Of a stretch of 56,738 bases of DNA, positions 25,468 to 34,579 are shown one piece after another; the stretch's first letter is position 1; each line of letters opens with the position of its first letter. The notes beneath the pieces are model-generated. The model was not told where the DNA came from and ran no database searches. It saw only the letters and a program-made list of their open reading frames with translations. Location: contig CAYRFQ010000042.1 of NCBI GenBank assembly GCA_964423615.1, positions 1 through 56,738 on the forward strand, in the 5' to 3' direction. This DNA comes from CAYRFQ01 sp964423615 (GTDB taxonomy: Bacteria > Planctomycetota > Planctomycetia > Gemmatales > Gemmataceae). The position numbers and the translations under genes are program-made.

Positions 25468-26259
25468 ATGATCCGATTGACACGCGAAATTCGTTTCTCT
25501 GCATCGACTCCAGACGAGAAGCACGAATCGATCCCGACCCTCAACTCCTGGGCGGGCAGTCTGGCCCGAGGAGTGGCTCCGTTTTTGTGCCTTCGGGCAA
25601 CCGTCGAGGGCCAACTCAGTGAGACCGGCTATCTGTGCGACATCAAGGTGATCGATGACCTACTGCGACAGCGAGCTGCTGTAACGACGACAGGAATGCT
25701 CGCCGAATACGGCAACGAACTGTCACCCGAAATGGTTCTCAAGACACTTTGGCATCGGATTCCAGAATCTGTCATTCCTGGCGTGAGAGTGATTGCTTTG
25801 CAGCTTGTGACGAGCCCATACATTTCCTATACGATCGAGAGAGACAATCCATCGATGATCCAACTCACCGAACAATTCGAATTCTCCGCCGCACACCGCC
25901 TCCACTGCGAACAACTCACGGCAGAGGAAAACAAAGCAACCTTCGGTAAATGTAACAATCCCAACGGACATGGTCACAACTATGTCGTCGAAGTGACCGT
26001 GGCGAACCCGGAACCCGAAACTGGTCTCTCCAGAAGGTTAGACGTCCAGCGAGTCGTCAACGAACGCGTCATCGACCGTTTTGACCACAAGCACCTCAAC
26101 AAAGACACCGAAGAATTTCGCACACTCAATCCGACCGTCGAGAACATCGCCAAGGTCGTCTGGGATTTGCTCGTCGATTCGTTGAAGCCAACAAAGCTGG
26201 TATCGGTGCGAGTTTACGAAACACCGAAGACCTGGGCCGATTACGCCGGAGCACGATAG
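25468..26259 (+). CDS. queD: 6-carboxytetrahydropterin synthase, tandem PTPS units
   Basis: 263 residues, about twice the length of a normal QueD. The second unit (from about residue 129, MIQLTEQFEFSAAHRL) has the full active site: zinc ligands H143, H168 and H170 (GHGH), catalytic C162 (GKCNNP), the D206-H207 pair (FDHKHL) and E251 (VYETP). It converts 7,8-dihydroneopterin triphosphate to 6-carboxy-tetrahydropterin, the second step of queuosine synthesis. The first unit opens similarly (MIRLTREIRFSAS) but lacks these His and Cys residues, so it is probably a structural or interface copy. The neighbouring YhhQ-type transporter supports the queuosine role. A lipoprotein gene follows after 23 bp. 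Confidence 0.9.
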   Translation: MIRLTREIRFSASTPDEKHESIPTLNSWAGSLARGVAPFLCLRATVEGQLSETGYLCDIKVIDDLLRQRAAVTTTGMLAEYGNELSPEMVLKTLWHRIPESVIPGVRVIALQLVTSPYISYTIERDNPSMIQLTEQFEFSAAHRLHCEQLTAEENKATFGKCNNPNGHGHNYVVEVTVANPEPETGLSRRLDVQRVVNERVIDRFDHKHLNKDTEEFRTLNPTVENIAKVVWDLLVDSLKPTKLVSVRVYETPKTWADYAGAR

Positions 26260-26282
26260 ATACCGAACACAAGGAGGTGGGC

Positions 26283-26873
26283 ATGCAAGTCAGGCAAGAA
26301 GCCATCCGTCACAAGATCGTTTTCGTCGTCGGGATCGTCGCCATCGTTGTGGCAGGTTGTCCCAATAAGCCACTACCGAATCAACCCCCTATTCTTGTCG
26401 AAGGCAAAAGTCCGGTCGATCCGATCACACAAAAGCCCCTCCGTTCGGAAATCAGCATTTACGAGTTCGCCGAACCTCGAAAGACCGATGTGGGAACCAG
26501 TTTCGCAGCGTCTCGCTACGTTCGAGGTAAAACATCGGTCTATTACATTCGGTTCCGCGACCAACAACGCTTTTTGGACGTTCCCGAAGCCGAAGCCCAA
26601 AGACTTTTGGCACTATACAAAAAGCTGAATGGCTTGCCGATGCCAACTGGTAAGATCCTGGAACGCTCCCTCGTTCTTTGGAAATACGACACCTGGTGGG
26701 TGCGTTACGAACTCGACGGGCGAAGATGGCAACAAGGAACTCCGCCAACATCCACATTGTCCCAAATCGAGATCAAGTCCCCACGAATCTATTTCGGTGC
26801 GCTACAGCTCGCCCTGAAAGACGCCCAAAAGATGCGAAAACTTCCTCCTGCCGTCTCGCTCGGTGCCAAGTAA
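26283..26873 (+). CDS. Small lipoprotein of unknown function
   Basis: 196 residues. The N terminus has a hydrophobic signal ending in the lipobox VVAGC, so the protein should be lipid-anchored. The mature part is soluble, with mixed alpha and beta, and I do not recognise it. ATG 26283 is five bases after a very strong AAGGAGGT; a GTG at 26277 overlaps that site and is unlikely. It lies 23 bp after queD and is probably co-transcribed, though nothing links it to queuosine synthesis. Confidence 0.75.
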   Translation: MQVRQEAIRHKIVFVVGIVAIVVAGCPNKPLPNQPPILVEGKSPVDPITQKPLRSEISIYEFAEPRKTDVGTSFAASRYVRGKTSVYYIRFRDQQRFLDVPEAEAQRLLALYKKLNGLPMPTGKILERSLVLWKYDTWWVRYELDGRRWQQGTPPTSTLSQIEIKSPRIYFGALQLALKDAQKMRKLPPAVSLGAK

Positions 26874-27049
26874 CCTTGCCTCCGAGGTGACTCCGAGGAT
26901 TTGGGAAATCGTTTAGTCAGGACAAAGCGGCTGCACCCAAGCACCGAATTCCCATTGTTCCGTTTGGACCAATTTCGTAAAGCCACCTCGCCTGACCCCG
27001 CTGTTCTGTCAGGCCATCACACTTCAGGTCCACGGAGGGAATTGTTTTC

Positions 27050-29035
27050 ATGTTCCGCCTCATGTCTTTGGGTTGCTTATTGGCAACCATCTTGTCGTCC
27101 GGCCTGTGTTGGGCTCAAGACCGAACCAGCCTGACCACACCGACTGCCGCAAACGCCAATCAGTCCAACACGAAGCTCCAAAAGGATTTGCTCCAACCGA
27201 TTGCATCGGCCAAGTTCGAAAATACACCGTTGCTGGAAGTGATCCAAGACATCGTAACGATCACCGGCATCCCGTTCGAGTTCGACACGAGTTCCTTGAC
27301 GAAAGTCGGCCGCGGCCTGGCCACCCCGGTCACACTCAACGTTTCGAACATCTCGACCAAATCCGCCCTTCGGCTCATTCTCAATCAAAATTCGATGGAC
27401 TACCTCCTGGAAGATAGCCAGGTCGTCATTACGTCGAAACATCGTGTTGCCAACGAAATGATTTGGCGGAGCTATCCCATCAGTGACTTGGTCTCCACCG
27501 TTTCGATCGATTCCGACGAAGAAAGCTCCCGATACGAGGCCATCCAAACGTTGGTGCAACAAGCCATCTCACCAGGTAGCTGGCGAGAAGTGGGGGGTCG
27601 AGGAAGACTCACATTCGAATGCGGGACCACTGGCATGGAGTTGACCGTATTCCAAAACCGCGCCAATCAAGAACGTACCGCTGAATTCCTGCAAGTCATG
27701 CGGCAAATCGTGCCGACAACAACCATTGCCGAGATTCGACCATTCCGAATGCGGACGTGCGGACTGCTCCGAACGGAATCAACGCTCGGGCTACAATTTC
27801 AAACTGGGCCCAATACCACACCGCCTTCCTCAACGTCGTACGTATGCCTGAATCCTAAACAACTTCGAAAATTCATCGAAGCTGCGTGTAGCGCCAAAGG
27901 CACAACGTTCGACAAGGTCTCTACCAAGACATTTTCCAGTGACAGTCCGGTATCACTCGACGTTCTGTCTCGTGAGGAGTTCGTCACCGGATTCGAAACG
28001 GTCATTCACGCAGGAAATGGACGTTGTGTTCCGAAGAAAGAAACCTTCGAGGTCGGAGAACATTCGCGAATCCAAGTCTCGGGCAATCCGAAAAGTGGAA
28101 GCGCCTTGATCGACTTTAGCTGGAAGACGGTGGAGGTCACGGGGCGTCGTCCGTTCCCCTTGACCGTCCGAGTTCCCCAGAAAAACGGGGATTCTCTCGC
28201 ATTCGTCGAAGAACAGCACATCCTCACGAAACCGAGTTTTCAAGGCGCCACGGTCCAAGGCTTGGTCTCGGTTCCAACAGGAACAACGCTTGTCGCTGTC
28301 GCTCCCGTTCGATCCGTCGAACAACATAACGATGCAAAATCCAAACTGCAAACGGTTTCTTGGAGAGTGCTCACACCGGACGAAGAGAAAGCCTGCTGCG
28401 AAGAAGTGACAGAATACGCCGGGTTGTTGATCACGGTCAAGCAAGTGGGACGCGAAGGTTTCTCGACGAAGTTCCTGGAGGACATCGGTTACTTCTCCGA
28501 ACCCGTTGCAACTTGCGAGACTCCGAAACTCGAGGAAGTCTCCACGATGCAAGAGGACGTCGCGTCGAAAGTCGAAAATCTCCAAGTAAAGTCCTTTCCT
28601 CATCAAGTCATCGTCGATGACTTTCGGACGCCTGTGCCCGCGCCCTTGCCCAAAGGAGCGAGCCCGAAGTGTGACGACGTCGTGCCGGATCTCGCGAGCA
28701 TCATCCGCGCGATGAGCCGATCGACCACCTCGATTCCCTTCCTCCACGAGGTGTCCCAGGAAGACTTCGATTACACTGTGGAGTTGCTCGCCGAGGACTT
28801 CTCGCCACCTCGGTTCTACCCGTGCATCGGGCCTGCTCGCTTGCACACGTGCCACTTCAAATGCACCGTTTGGTACACCGAAACGACCAAGTCCGCTTAT
28901 CCTTTTCCGTTCGAAAGCAAACGACGCAAGTCGGAAGTCATCTACATGGATCGCAACCGGTTGTTCTTGGTCCAAACGGAATCAGAACCGGAACCGGAGC
29001 AGGAGCAGGAGCAGGACCCAATTCATCAGCCGTAA
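27050..29035 (+). CDS. Secreted STN-domain protein
   Basis: 661 residues. A signal peptide (MSLGCLLATILSSGLCWA) is followed at about residues 55-135 by an STN-type module (LLEVIQDIVTITGIPFEFD, VTLNVSNISTKSALRLIL, DYLLEDSQVVIT). STN is the N-terminal domain of secretins and TonB receptors, where it docks inner-membrane partners. No secretin pore domain or TonB barrel follows; the rest is a long beta-rich region with scattered cysteines, ending in a Glu/Gln/Pro tail. Planctomycetes have many such STN proteins of unknown role. GGAGGG lies upstream of ATG 27050. The gene is isolated and convergent with the metallophosphoesterase gene. Confidence 0.78.
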   Translation: MFRLMSLGCLLATILSSGLCWAQDRTSLTTPTAANANQSNTKLQKDLLQPIASAKFENTPLLEVIQDIVTITGIPFEFDTSSLTKVGRGLATPVTLNVSNISTKSALRLILNQNSMDYLLEDSQVVITSKHRVANEMIWRSYPISDLVSTVSIDSDEESSRYEAIQTLVQQAISPGSWREVGGRGRLTFECGTTGMELTVFQNRANQERTAEFLQVMRQIVPTTTIAEIRPFRMRTCGLLRTESTLGLQFQTGPNTTPPSSTSYVCLNPKQLRKFIEAACSAKGTTFDKVSTKTFSSDSPVSLDVLSREEFVTGFETVIHAGNGRCVPKKETFEVGEHSRIQVSGNPKSGSALIDFSWKTVEVTGRRPFPLTVRVPQKNGDSLAFVEEQHILTKPSFQGATVQGLVSVPTGTTLVAVAPVRSVEQHNDAKSKLQTVSWRVLTPDEEKACCEEVTEYAGLLITVKQVGREGFSTKFLEDIGYFSEPVATCETPKLEEVSTMQEDVASKVENLQVKSFPHQVIVDDFRTPVPAPLPKGASPKCDDVVPDLASIIRAMSRSTTSIPFLHEVSQEDFDYTVELLAEDFSPPRFYPCIGPARLHTCHFKCTVWYTETTKSAYPFPFESKRRKSEVIYMDRNRLFLVQTESEPEPEQEQEQDPIHQP

Positions 29036-29062
29036 GGAGTCTGGAAATAATGAGGTGGTTGC

Positions 29063-29083
29063 GCGGCGGCTTCCAACCGCCGC
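29063..29083. terminator. GC-rich hairpin between convergent genes
   Basis: GCGGCGG (29063-29069) pairs with CCGCCGC (29077-29083) around CTTCCAA. It sits between the ends of the STN gene and the metallophosphoesterase gene. No T tract follows on either strand, so the terminator role is only positional. Confidence 0.35.
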
Positions 29084-29160
29084 TGCATTTGCAAAAACAC
29101 TGAGAGGACGAAACTTCGTTATCCCGTGGGGTCAGCAGCCAGAGATTGAGCAATGCGGTT

Positions 29161-30366
29161 TTACTCGATTTCCGCTCGTTGCAACACCAACAGCGTGATC
29201 TCGGGCCGACAATTCCAACGCAAAGGGTACTGCCCGCTGATTCCTCGGCTGACATGGATAACCGTCTTTCCTTCCTGGAACGTCCCGCAGTCATACCGAC
29301 GGCTGTAACGACTCGGGACGTACATCGAGCCAAACACCGGAAAGCGAATCTGCCCGCCGTGATTGTGGCCGGAGAGAACCAAATCGATCTGGCGTTCTTT
29401 GGCCCAGAAAATATTGTCCGGCGTGTGGCTCAAACAAAGGCGAAAAGGTTCCTCCGGACATCTCGACAAATCCGCCGCTGGACGAAACCACGGACCCTCG
29501 TGTCCAATCACGATCATGGGTTCTCCGCGGATTTCGATTTGCTGCCAGCTGTTTCCTAGGACACCATACCCGAGCCGTTCAAACTGCTGACGAACACCAT
29601 CTGGATCATATAGTTGGTCGTGGTTGCCGACGATGGCGAACCCAGCAGCGTTCCACGACAATCGCGCAAAGACCGGCTCGATCCACGCGTGGTGTTCCTT
29701 GCTATCGACAATGTCTCCGGTCACCGCAACCAGATCAGGTTGCCACTTCTCCACACACCGTTGGATTGCCGATTCGTAGAACTCCCGAGCAGGTACCCCA
29801 TGGAAATGAAGATCCGTCAAGTGGAGTAGGGTGAGTCCATCGAAAGCTTCGGGCAGGTTGGGAAGACGTAAATATTTTTCATTGTATTCGACGGTGCAAA
29901 TTTGATTACCAGGGAGCAAAGCTAGTGTCTTATGATTGCCTGCTCCATAGAGCGAATGACCAGTCTCTTTGTTGAAATCCACAACCTCGCTGTGGTTGCT
30001 GACAAGAGCGGGAGACTGCCCTCGCATCCAGTATCGGACAAGAGTGACCGGCGTCACGAACAAAGCAAACCCGACACAGAGATATCCGTACACCACGAAC
30101 AACGACCACACCCAAGACGGCCAAACGTTCACGAAGTTCGTCTTTCCCACCAGGGCCATCCACACGGCAAGTCCCAACCCCGCAAAGAGGAGCACCGTGT
30201 CTGCCTTACGGACCTTCTTGGCGAACGGTTGCGACGTTGGTAATCCCAGGAACCAGTTCAAAGCTTCGACGTGCAGCGACACATGGCCAATGCAGACCAA
30301 CAACGCTACCAACCAGAGTTCGAGGCCGTGTTCGGGTATCATTCCGGTCATGTCGAGCGGACCCAT
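29161..30366 (-). CDS. Membrane-anchored metallophosphoesterase
   Basis: 401 residues from the ATG at 30366. Three to four N-terminal membrane helices (about 15-150) precede a calcineurin-like phosphoesterase domain with all five motifs: DLHFHG (about 185), GDIVD, GNHD, a late SHTPD and GHNHGGQ. This layout is that of the YkuE/LpxG-like branch, which includes UDP-2,3-diacylglucosamine hydrolases, so a lipid or nucleotide-sugar substrate is possible. An upstream in-frame start at 30519 would add 51 residues unlike a membrane leader; several close ATGs near 30342-30366 leave the start uncertain. It is divergent from the glycosyltransferase gene. Confidence 0.85.
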   Translation of the reverse strand: MGPLDMTGMIPEHGLELWLVALLVCIGHVSLHVEALNWFLGLPTSQPFAKKVRKADTVLLFAGLGLAVWMALVGKTNFVNVWPSWVWSLFVVYGYLCVGFALFVTPVTLVRYWMRGQSPALVSNHSEVVDFNKETGHSLYGAGNHKTLALLPGNQICTVEYNEKYLRLPNLPEAFDGLTLLHLTDLHFHGVPAREFYESAIQRCVEKWQPDLVAVTGDIVDSKEHHAWIEPVFARLSWNAAGFAIVGNHDQLYDPDGVRQQFERLGYGVLGNSWQQIEIRGEPMIVIGHEGPWFRPAADLSRCPEEPFRLCLSHTPDNIFWAKERQIDLVLSGHNHGGQIRFPVFGSMYVPSRYSRRYDCGTFQEGKTVIHVSRGISGQYPLRWNCRPEITLLVLQRAEIE

Positions 30367-30714
30367 TTCCCTGCGCTCCGTCAAGAGAGCCTGCTTTTGC
30401 GTAATCCGAACTTGCTGAAGCATACCTCCAACGAGTGTTCTTGTCCAAATCATTGGAGGACGACACAGAATACCTCGTTCTTGTGAAATTAGGCAAGAGA
30501 GGCACACGAATTTCAGCAAGTCTTCATGGAACGATTTTCCACATGCCTTGACAAACCTACCTCATATCCACCCAGACACCACTGTTTACCGTCTCCACTC
30601 CACGTCTTGACAGATTCCCAACGTTCTGACATCTTCCCGCCCCGCAATGAACAAACTTTCGTCGCCTGGAAACAACAAGTGCGTCCATGGCCGCGAATGC
30701 CAGTGGAGGAAGAC

Positions 30715-32547
30715 ATGGAACGTCGACCACGTATCAGTCTGCATGGCGTCCGGAAAGTTCTCTCGTACAACGTATGGCGTGGTATACGTTCGTTGCCGTC
30801 GTGGTGGACACACAGCGGTTTTCCCGGCCAAGACAAGAACCAACACGACGTGGCCTTCGTGACTCCCACCAAGTCGGCGAGGGTACTTTCGTTCTTGGCT
30901 CACCTTATCCTTCTCTTGGTAGTTTCCAGTCTTTTGTTTTTTACCCGCATCTCGGCTCCGTTGCTCGAACCCGAGGAAGCACGCTACGCCGAGATACCTC
31001 GTGAGATGTTGGACGCCGGACACTTCGTCGTTCCCTTACTCCAAGGTCACGAGTATTACCATAAACCACCAGTCCTGTATTGGCTCGTCATGACCAGTTA
31101 TCACTTCCTGGGCGTCGACGACTGGACGGCCAGGATCGTCCCGGGAGTCATTGGGGTGTCGGTCATTCTGTTGCTGTTTTGCCTGGGTCAGGGACCGATG
31201 GGAACTCGGGGAGCTTTCGTCAGTGCAGTCGTGCTCTCGCTGACGATTCGGTTCACCTATCTTGCCCGGATGTTGGGGATGGACGCAGTCTTGACCCTCT
31301 TCGTGTTGGCTGGGTTGCTCGGCGGTTACCGCGCTTTGGGACATCCCAGAATCCGCTGGGGATGGTGGATCGTCTCGGCCGTTTCCTGTGGCCTGGGAAT
31401 ACTCACAAAAGGTCCGGTTGCTTTTGTGCTTGTTGGCGTTCCACTGTTGTTGTTGCAGGTCTTGGACCGGCGTGTGGCTCGCCCTGGAATTTGGCCTTGG
31501 TTCGCCTACGTCACCATGACGGCCGTGGTCGCGTTGCCGTGGTATGTGTTTTTGTTTTGCCACAACAGTCAAGCTGTGATCCAGTTTTTCTGGCTCCACA
31601 ACGTCGTCCGTTTCGTCCAACCGTTCGACCACGCCAAACCTTTTTGGTTTTATTTGCCGAGCCTTCTCCTGGGAACGCTTCCCTGGTCGCTGTTGGCATT
31701 TCCGATCTTCCGATTTCTTCGAAGCGCGAATCCCCGGACGGCTTCGCGCCGCCAGCCCGTCTTGGGATTCTTCCTTCTGGCTGGACTTTGGTGTTTGCTC
31801 TTCTACTCGCTTTCGGGATGTAAACGAGCAGTTTATATTTTACCGGCGTTGCCGTCTTTCGCCATCGTCGCGGGGGTTTACTTGGCGAACGGGATTCCCT
31901 GGAGGCGAGTTCGATTGTTCCGGTGGTCGACTTGGTACCTCCCGGCGCGGAGTGAAGAATGGGCACACACGTCGACGGTTGGAATCCTTGTTGTTGGTGC
32001 GTCTCTCGCTTACCTCGCAGTACAAGTGCGGTTGTGGGAGGAACAGCACGGAACGATCGCCAAGTGTGTGTTGTTGAGTGCCGTTTTGCTCCTCGCCATC
32101 TTTCGCCCCCGGATGTCTGCGGGGGCTTCCTGGGTTTTGTGTGTGATGACGTTGTTGGCGATCGAAATGGGTGCGATCTACTTCTTACTGCCTCGCTACA
32201 ATCGTCGTTTCTCACTCCGCGGGCAACTCCGCCGACACCAAGAACTCTGCCGACGAAGCGATGTGTCGGTGGTCTGCTATCCCCGGTTGTACGACTCCGT
32301 CAATTATTATCTCCGGCGAACAAAAGTTCGAACGTTTCGAAGCGAACAAATCCCGGAATTAATGAGCCACCTTCAAAAGAAAACACAAACTCTCGTCGTC
32401 GTGCGCAAGGGAAAAGATCTCGACAAGTTCCTCTCCCGCCTTCCTGCCGGTTTGCGTTTCACGCATCATAAAGACGACCGGGCCCGAGTTTGTGTCGGAA
32501 TAGTGACACATTGTGAGAAATTACCCAGCGCAGCGCACGAGCACTGA
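30715..32547 (+). CDS. ArnT-like membrane glycosyltransferase (GT39/GT83 family)
   Basis: 610 residues with about a dozen membrane helices. After the first helix comes LEPEEARYAEIPREML, the acidic periplasmic loop motif of ArnT/PMT-type enzymes that transfer a sugar from a polyprenyl phosphate donor. It is followed by HEYYHKPPVLYWL, also typical. The acceptor may be lipid A, another lipid or protein. The ATG at 30715 has GGAGG five to six bases upstream; the frame stays open back to 30526, but those residues look unstructured. The C-terminal 130 residues are soluble. The protein lies back to back with the membrane phosphoesterase, so both may modify envelope lipids; that link is inference. 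Confidence 0.85.
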   Translation: MERRPRISLHGVRKVLSYNVWRGIRSLPSWWTHSGFPGQDKNQHDVAFVTPTKSARVLSFLAHLILLLVVSSLLFFTRISAPLLEPEEARYAEIPREMLDAGHFVVPLLQGHEYYHKPPVLYWLVMTSYHFLGVDDWTARIVPGVIGVSVILLLFCLGQGPMGTRGAFVSAVVLSLTIRFTYLARMLGMDAVLTLFVLAGLLGGYRALGHPRIRWGWWIVSAVSCGLGILTKGPVAFVLVGVPLLLLQVLDRRVARPGIWPWFAYVTMTAVVALPWYVFLFCHNSQAVIQFFWLHNVVRFVQPFDHAKPFWFYLPSLLLGTLPWSLLAFPIFRFLRSANPRTASRRQPVLGFFLLAGLWCLLFYSLSGCKRAVYILPALPSFAIVAGVYLANGIPWRRVRLFRWSTWYLPARSEEWAHTSTVGILVVGASLAYLAVQVRLWEEQHGTIAKCVLLSAVLLLAIFRPRMSAGASWVLCVMTLLAIEMGAIYFLLPRYNRRFSLRGQLRRHQELCRRSDVSVVCYPRLYDSVNYYLRRTKVRTFRSEQIPELMSHLQKKTQTLVVVRKGKDLDKFLSRLPAGLRFTHHKDDRARVCVGIVTHCEKLPSAAHEH

Positions 32548-32658
32548 GTTCGGAACAATCGTTTGGCTGGGAGAGACCTGCGTCGAAGAAAATTCCTTCC
32601 ACGTTCTTGTATTTCTTGAATCGAGATAAGGCTGCTTTGTTGAGCGTGCCCAGAGCAC

Positions 32659-32692
32659 GTGTCCCCACCACTGCCATATCCTGGGGACACGC
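32659..32692. repeat. Inverted repeat upstream of aldo/keto reductase
   Basis: CGTGTCCCCA (32659-32668) and TGGGGACACG (32683-32692) form a 10-bp perfect stem with a 14-base loop. It sits 77 bp before the reductase start. It could be an operator, a weak terminator of the glycosyltransferase gene or a REP-like unit. Confidence 0.4.
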
Positions 32693-32768
32693 CTCTACCC
32701 GATTCAGCGAAGACGAATACAAGCACGTTTCTTATAATTCAACATGATGCTACTCTGGGAGGAAACTG

Positions 32769-33767
32769 ATGCACCTACGACGACTCGGATCGACAGGGTT
32801 GAAAGTCTCAGAAATTTGTCTTGGGACGATGACATTCGGCCACCAATGCGATGAAGAGGTTTCCTTCACCATCATGGACAAGGCCGCCGAACACGGCGTG
32901 AATTTCATCGACACCGCCGACGTCTATCCTGTTCCCCCTTCTCCCGACACGGCTGGCACGACCGAAGAGATCGTTGGCTCCTGGCTCCAAGGCCAACGCG
33001 ATAGGTTCGTCGTGGCCACCAAATGTCGTCTCAAGGTCGGTTACGGACCGAACGACGAGGGCCTCTCTCGAGTCCACATCATGCGAGCCGTCGAGGAAAG
33101 CCTGCGACGCCTCAAAACCGACTACATCGACCTCTACCAAGCCCACAAACCCGACCCCAATACGCCCCTCGAAGAAACCCTCCGTGCGTTCGATGACCTC
33201 GTTCGCCAGGGCAAGGTCCGCTACCTTGGCTGTTCGAACTACCCAGCTTGGCAAGTTGCCCTCTCGTTAGGGATTTGCAACAATCGAGACTACGCCAGGT
33301 TCGAATGCGTCCAGCCTCGCTACAACTTGCTTTTCCGAGAGATGGAGACCGAATTGCTGCCGCTGTGCCTCGATCAAGGGATCGGCATCATTAACTACAA
33401 CCCCCTCGCAGGCGGCCTACTGACGGGTAAGTATCTCGAAACCAAGGAACCCGTCGAAGGCACTCGATTTGCTCTTGGTGGGGCAACAGGCAAACTTTAC
33501 CAGGACCGGTATTGGCACGACGGCGAATTTGCAGCTGTTCAGAAACTGCACCAATTCTTCCAACCTAGAAACAAACCGCTGGCACAGGTCGCCATCGCGT
33601 GGGTCCTCCAACAACGCGGTATTACTTCTGCGATCGTCGGCGCAAGTAAACCAGAACAACTAGACTTAACACTACCAGCGATCAATCTGGAACTTGACGA
33701 GGAAGAAAGGAATGTATGTAACGAGGTATGGTTCGACATTCCGCGGCAACGTCACCTTGTTCGTTGA
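32769..33767 (+). CDS. Aldo/keto reductase
   Basis: 332 residues, an NADPH-dependent (alpha/beta)8 oxidoreductase. The AKR catalytic tetrad is D48, Y53 (FIDTADVY), K85 (VVATK) and H126 (YQAHKPD). The C-terminal cofactor segment AIVGASKPEQLD is present. The layout fits the YhdN/IolS-type AKR branch, but the substrate cannot be read. GGGAGG lies just before the ATG. It is a single gene; the next gene starts 95 bp downstream with its own predicted promoter. Confidence 0.92.
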   Translation: MHLRRLGSTGLKVSEICLGTMTFGHQCDEEVSFTIMDKAAEHGVNFIDTADVYPVPPSPDTAGTTEEIVGSWLQGQRDRFVVATKCRLKVGYGPNDEGLSRVHIMRAVEESLRRLKTDYIDLYQAHKPDPNTPLEETLRAFDDLVRQGKVRYLGCSNYPAWQVALSLGICNNRDYARFECVQPRYNLLFREMETELLPLCLDQGIGIINYNPLAGGLLTGKYLETKEPVEGTRFALGGATGKLYQDRYWHDGEFAAVQKLHQFFQPRNKPLAQVAIAWVLQQRGITSAIVGASKPEQLDLTLPAINLELDEEERNVCNEVWFDIPRQRHLVR

Positions 33768-33799
33768 TAAATCCTCTCGGGTCAATTTATGACATCAGA

Positions 33800-33828
33800 T
33801 TGACAACTCTAACAAAAATGGTTATCCC
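33800..33828 (+). promoter_or_regulatory. Predicted promoter of the metal-efflux operon
   Basis: A perfect TTGACA at 33800-33805 is followed after 17 bp by TATCCC (33823-33828), about 35 bp before the ATG at 33863. The -10 match is weak, so this rests mainly on the -35 box and position. Confidence 0.35.
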
Positions 33829-33862
33829 AGTTTGTAGAGATTGTCTGTTTTGAGAGACCTGC

Positions 33863-34430
33863 ATGTTGCGTTTTTTGGTACTCCTGACTACTACCTTCTG
33901 GTTGCTCATGCCACCGGGTATGTGTCTGTGCCATGTTCATGAGGGTCAAGGGTCAAGAGTCAAGACTCAAGAGAAAGAGAAAGAGAAAGAGAAAGAGAAA
34001 GAGAAAGAGAAAGAGAAAGAGAAAGAGAANNNNNNNNNNNNNNNNNNNNNNNNNNNNNNNNNNNNNNNNNNNNNNNNNNNNNNNNNNNNNNNNNNNNNNN
34101 NNNNNNNNNNNNNNNNNNNNNNNNNNNNNAAGTCCTGGTCGTCTCGAAGCACCAAACTCGACTTTCGACGTGGAACAAGAAGAACCCTTCCACGACGATC
34201 ACGAAGAAGACCACGTCCCGAGCTGTCCGTCCCAGAAAAATCTGAGCGGGCAATGCGTTCCCCCAGACATCCCCAACTCTAGCGAGTCCACTCCTGCAAT
34301 AGTCTGTTGGTTGCCAGACACCTTTCGACACCGCGTTCCCGATAGGCCCATTCGTCTGCAACTCTACGGCTGGAACATCCCACCACCGTCAATACCCATC
34401 TACATCACCACCTGCACCCTCGTCATTTAG
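33863..34430 (+). CDS. Small secreted protein interrupted by a simple repeat and assembly gap
   Basis: The 5' part encodes a signal peptide (MLRFLVLLTTTFWLLMPPG) and MCLCHVHEG, then runs into GTCAAG and GAGAAA repeats that read as Lys/Glu. After the 100-N gap a different frame, ending at 34430, gives an acidic and His/Cys-rich segment (EQEEPFHDDHEEDHVPSCPS, GQCVPPDIP) that looks like real coding sequence. The gap length is nominal, so the two halves can be one gene; a repeat insertion that broke the gene is the alternative. Cys, His and acidic residues and its place just ahead of an adaptor and RND pump suggest a metal-binding accessory protein. The sequence cannot settle this. Confidence 0.5.
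33943..34029 (+). repeat. GTCAAGA-type repeats passing into (GAGAAA)n
   Basis: Four imperfect GTCAAGG/GTCAAGA/CTCAAGA units are followed by about ten GAGAAA units up to the gap. The first part resembles the GAGTCGAGAGTTGA array at 36079-36130. The simple repeat is the likely cause of the assembly break. Confidence 0.85.
34030..34129. other. Assembly gap (100 N)
   Basis: Exactly 100 undetermined bases, the conventional placeholder for a gap of unknown size. Reading frames and distances across it are not reliable. Confidence 0.98.
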
Positions 34431-34579
34431 CCAACCAGTTCTTGGTTCTGGCTCTCCGTCCGTACGTCAGCGCCCATTTCGTCGCCACCTACTTTGTTAG
34501 CCCGTTCGATTGCTATTCATCCCTACGACCGGGACACCTACTTGCAACGACACGTACACTGACTTCCACAAGGCGCCAT

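Noticed and set aside
30526..30714. N-terminal extension of the glycosyltransferase to 30526
   Set aside because: The residues are Pro/Arg/His-rich without structure, and ATG 30715 has GGAGG at the right distance.
32459..32726. Two overlapping minus-strand frames of about 86 codons
   Set aside because: They overlap the end of the glycosyltransferase and the inverted repeat, have no ribosome binding site and show no family pattern.
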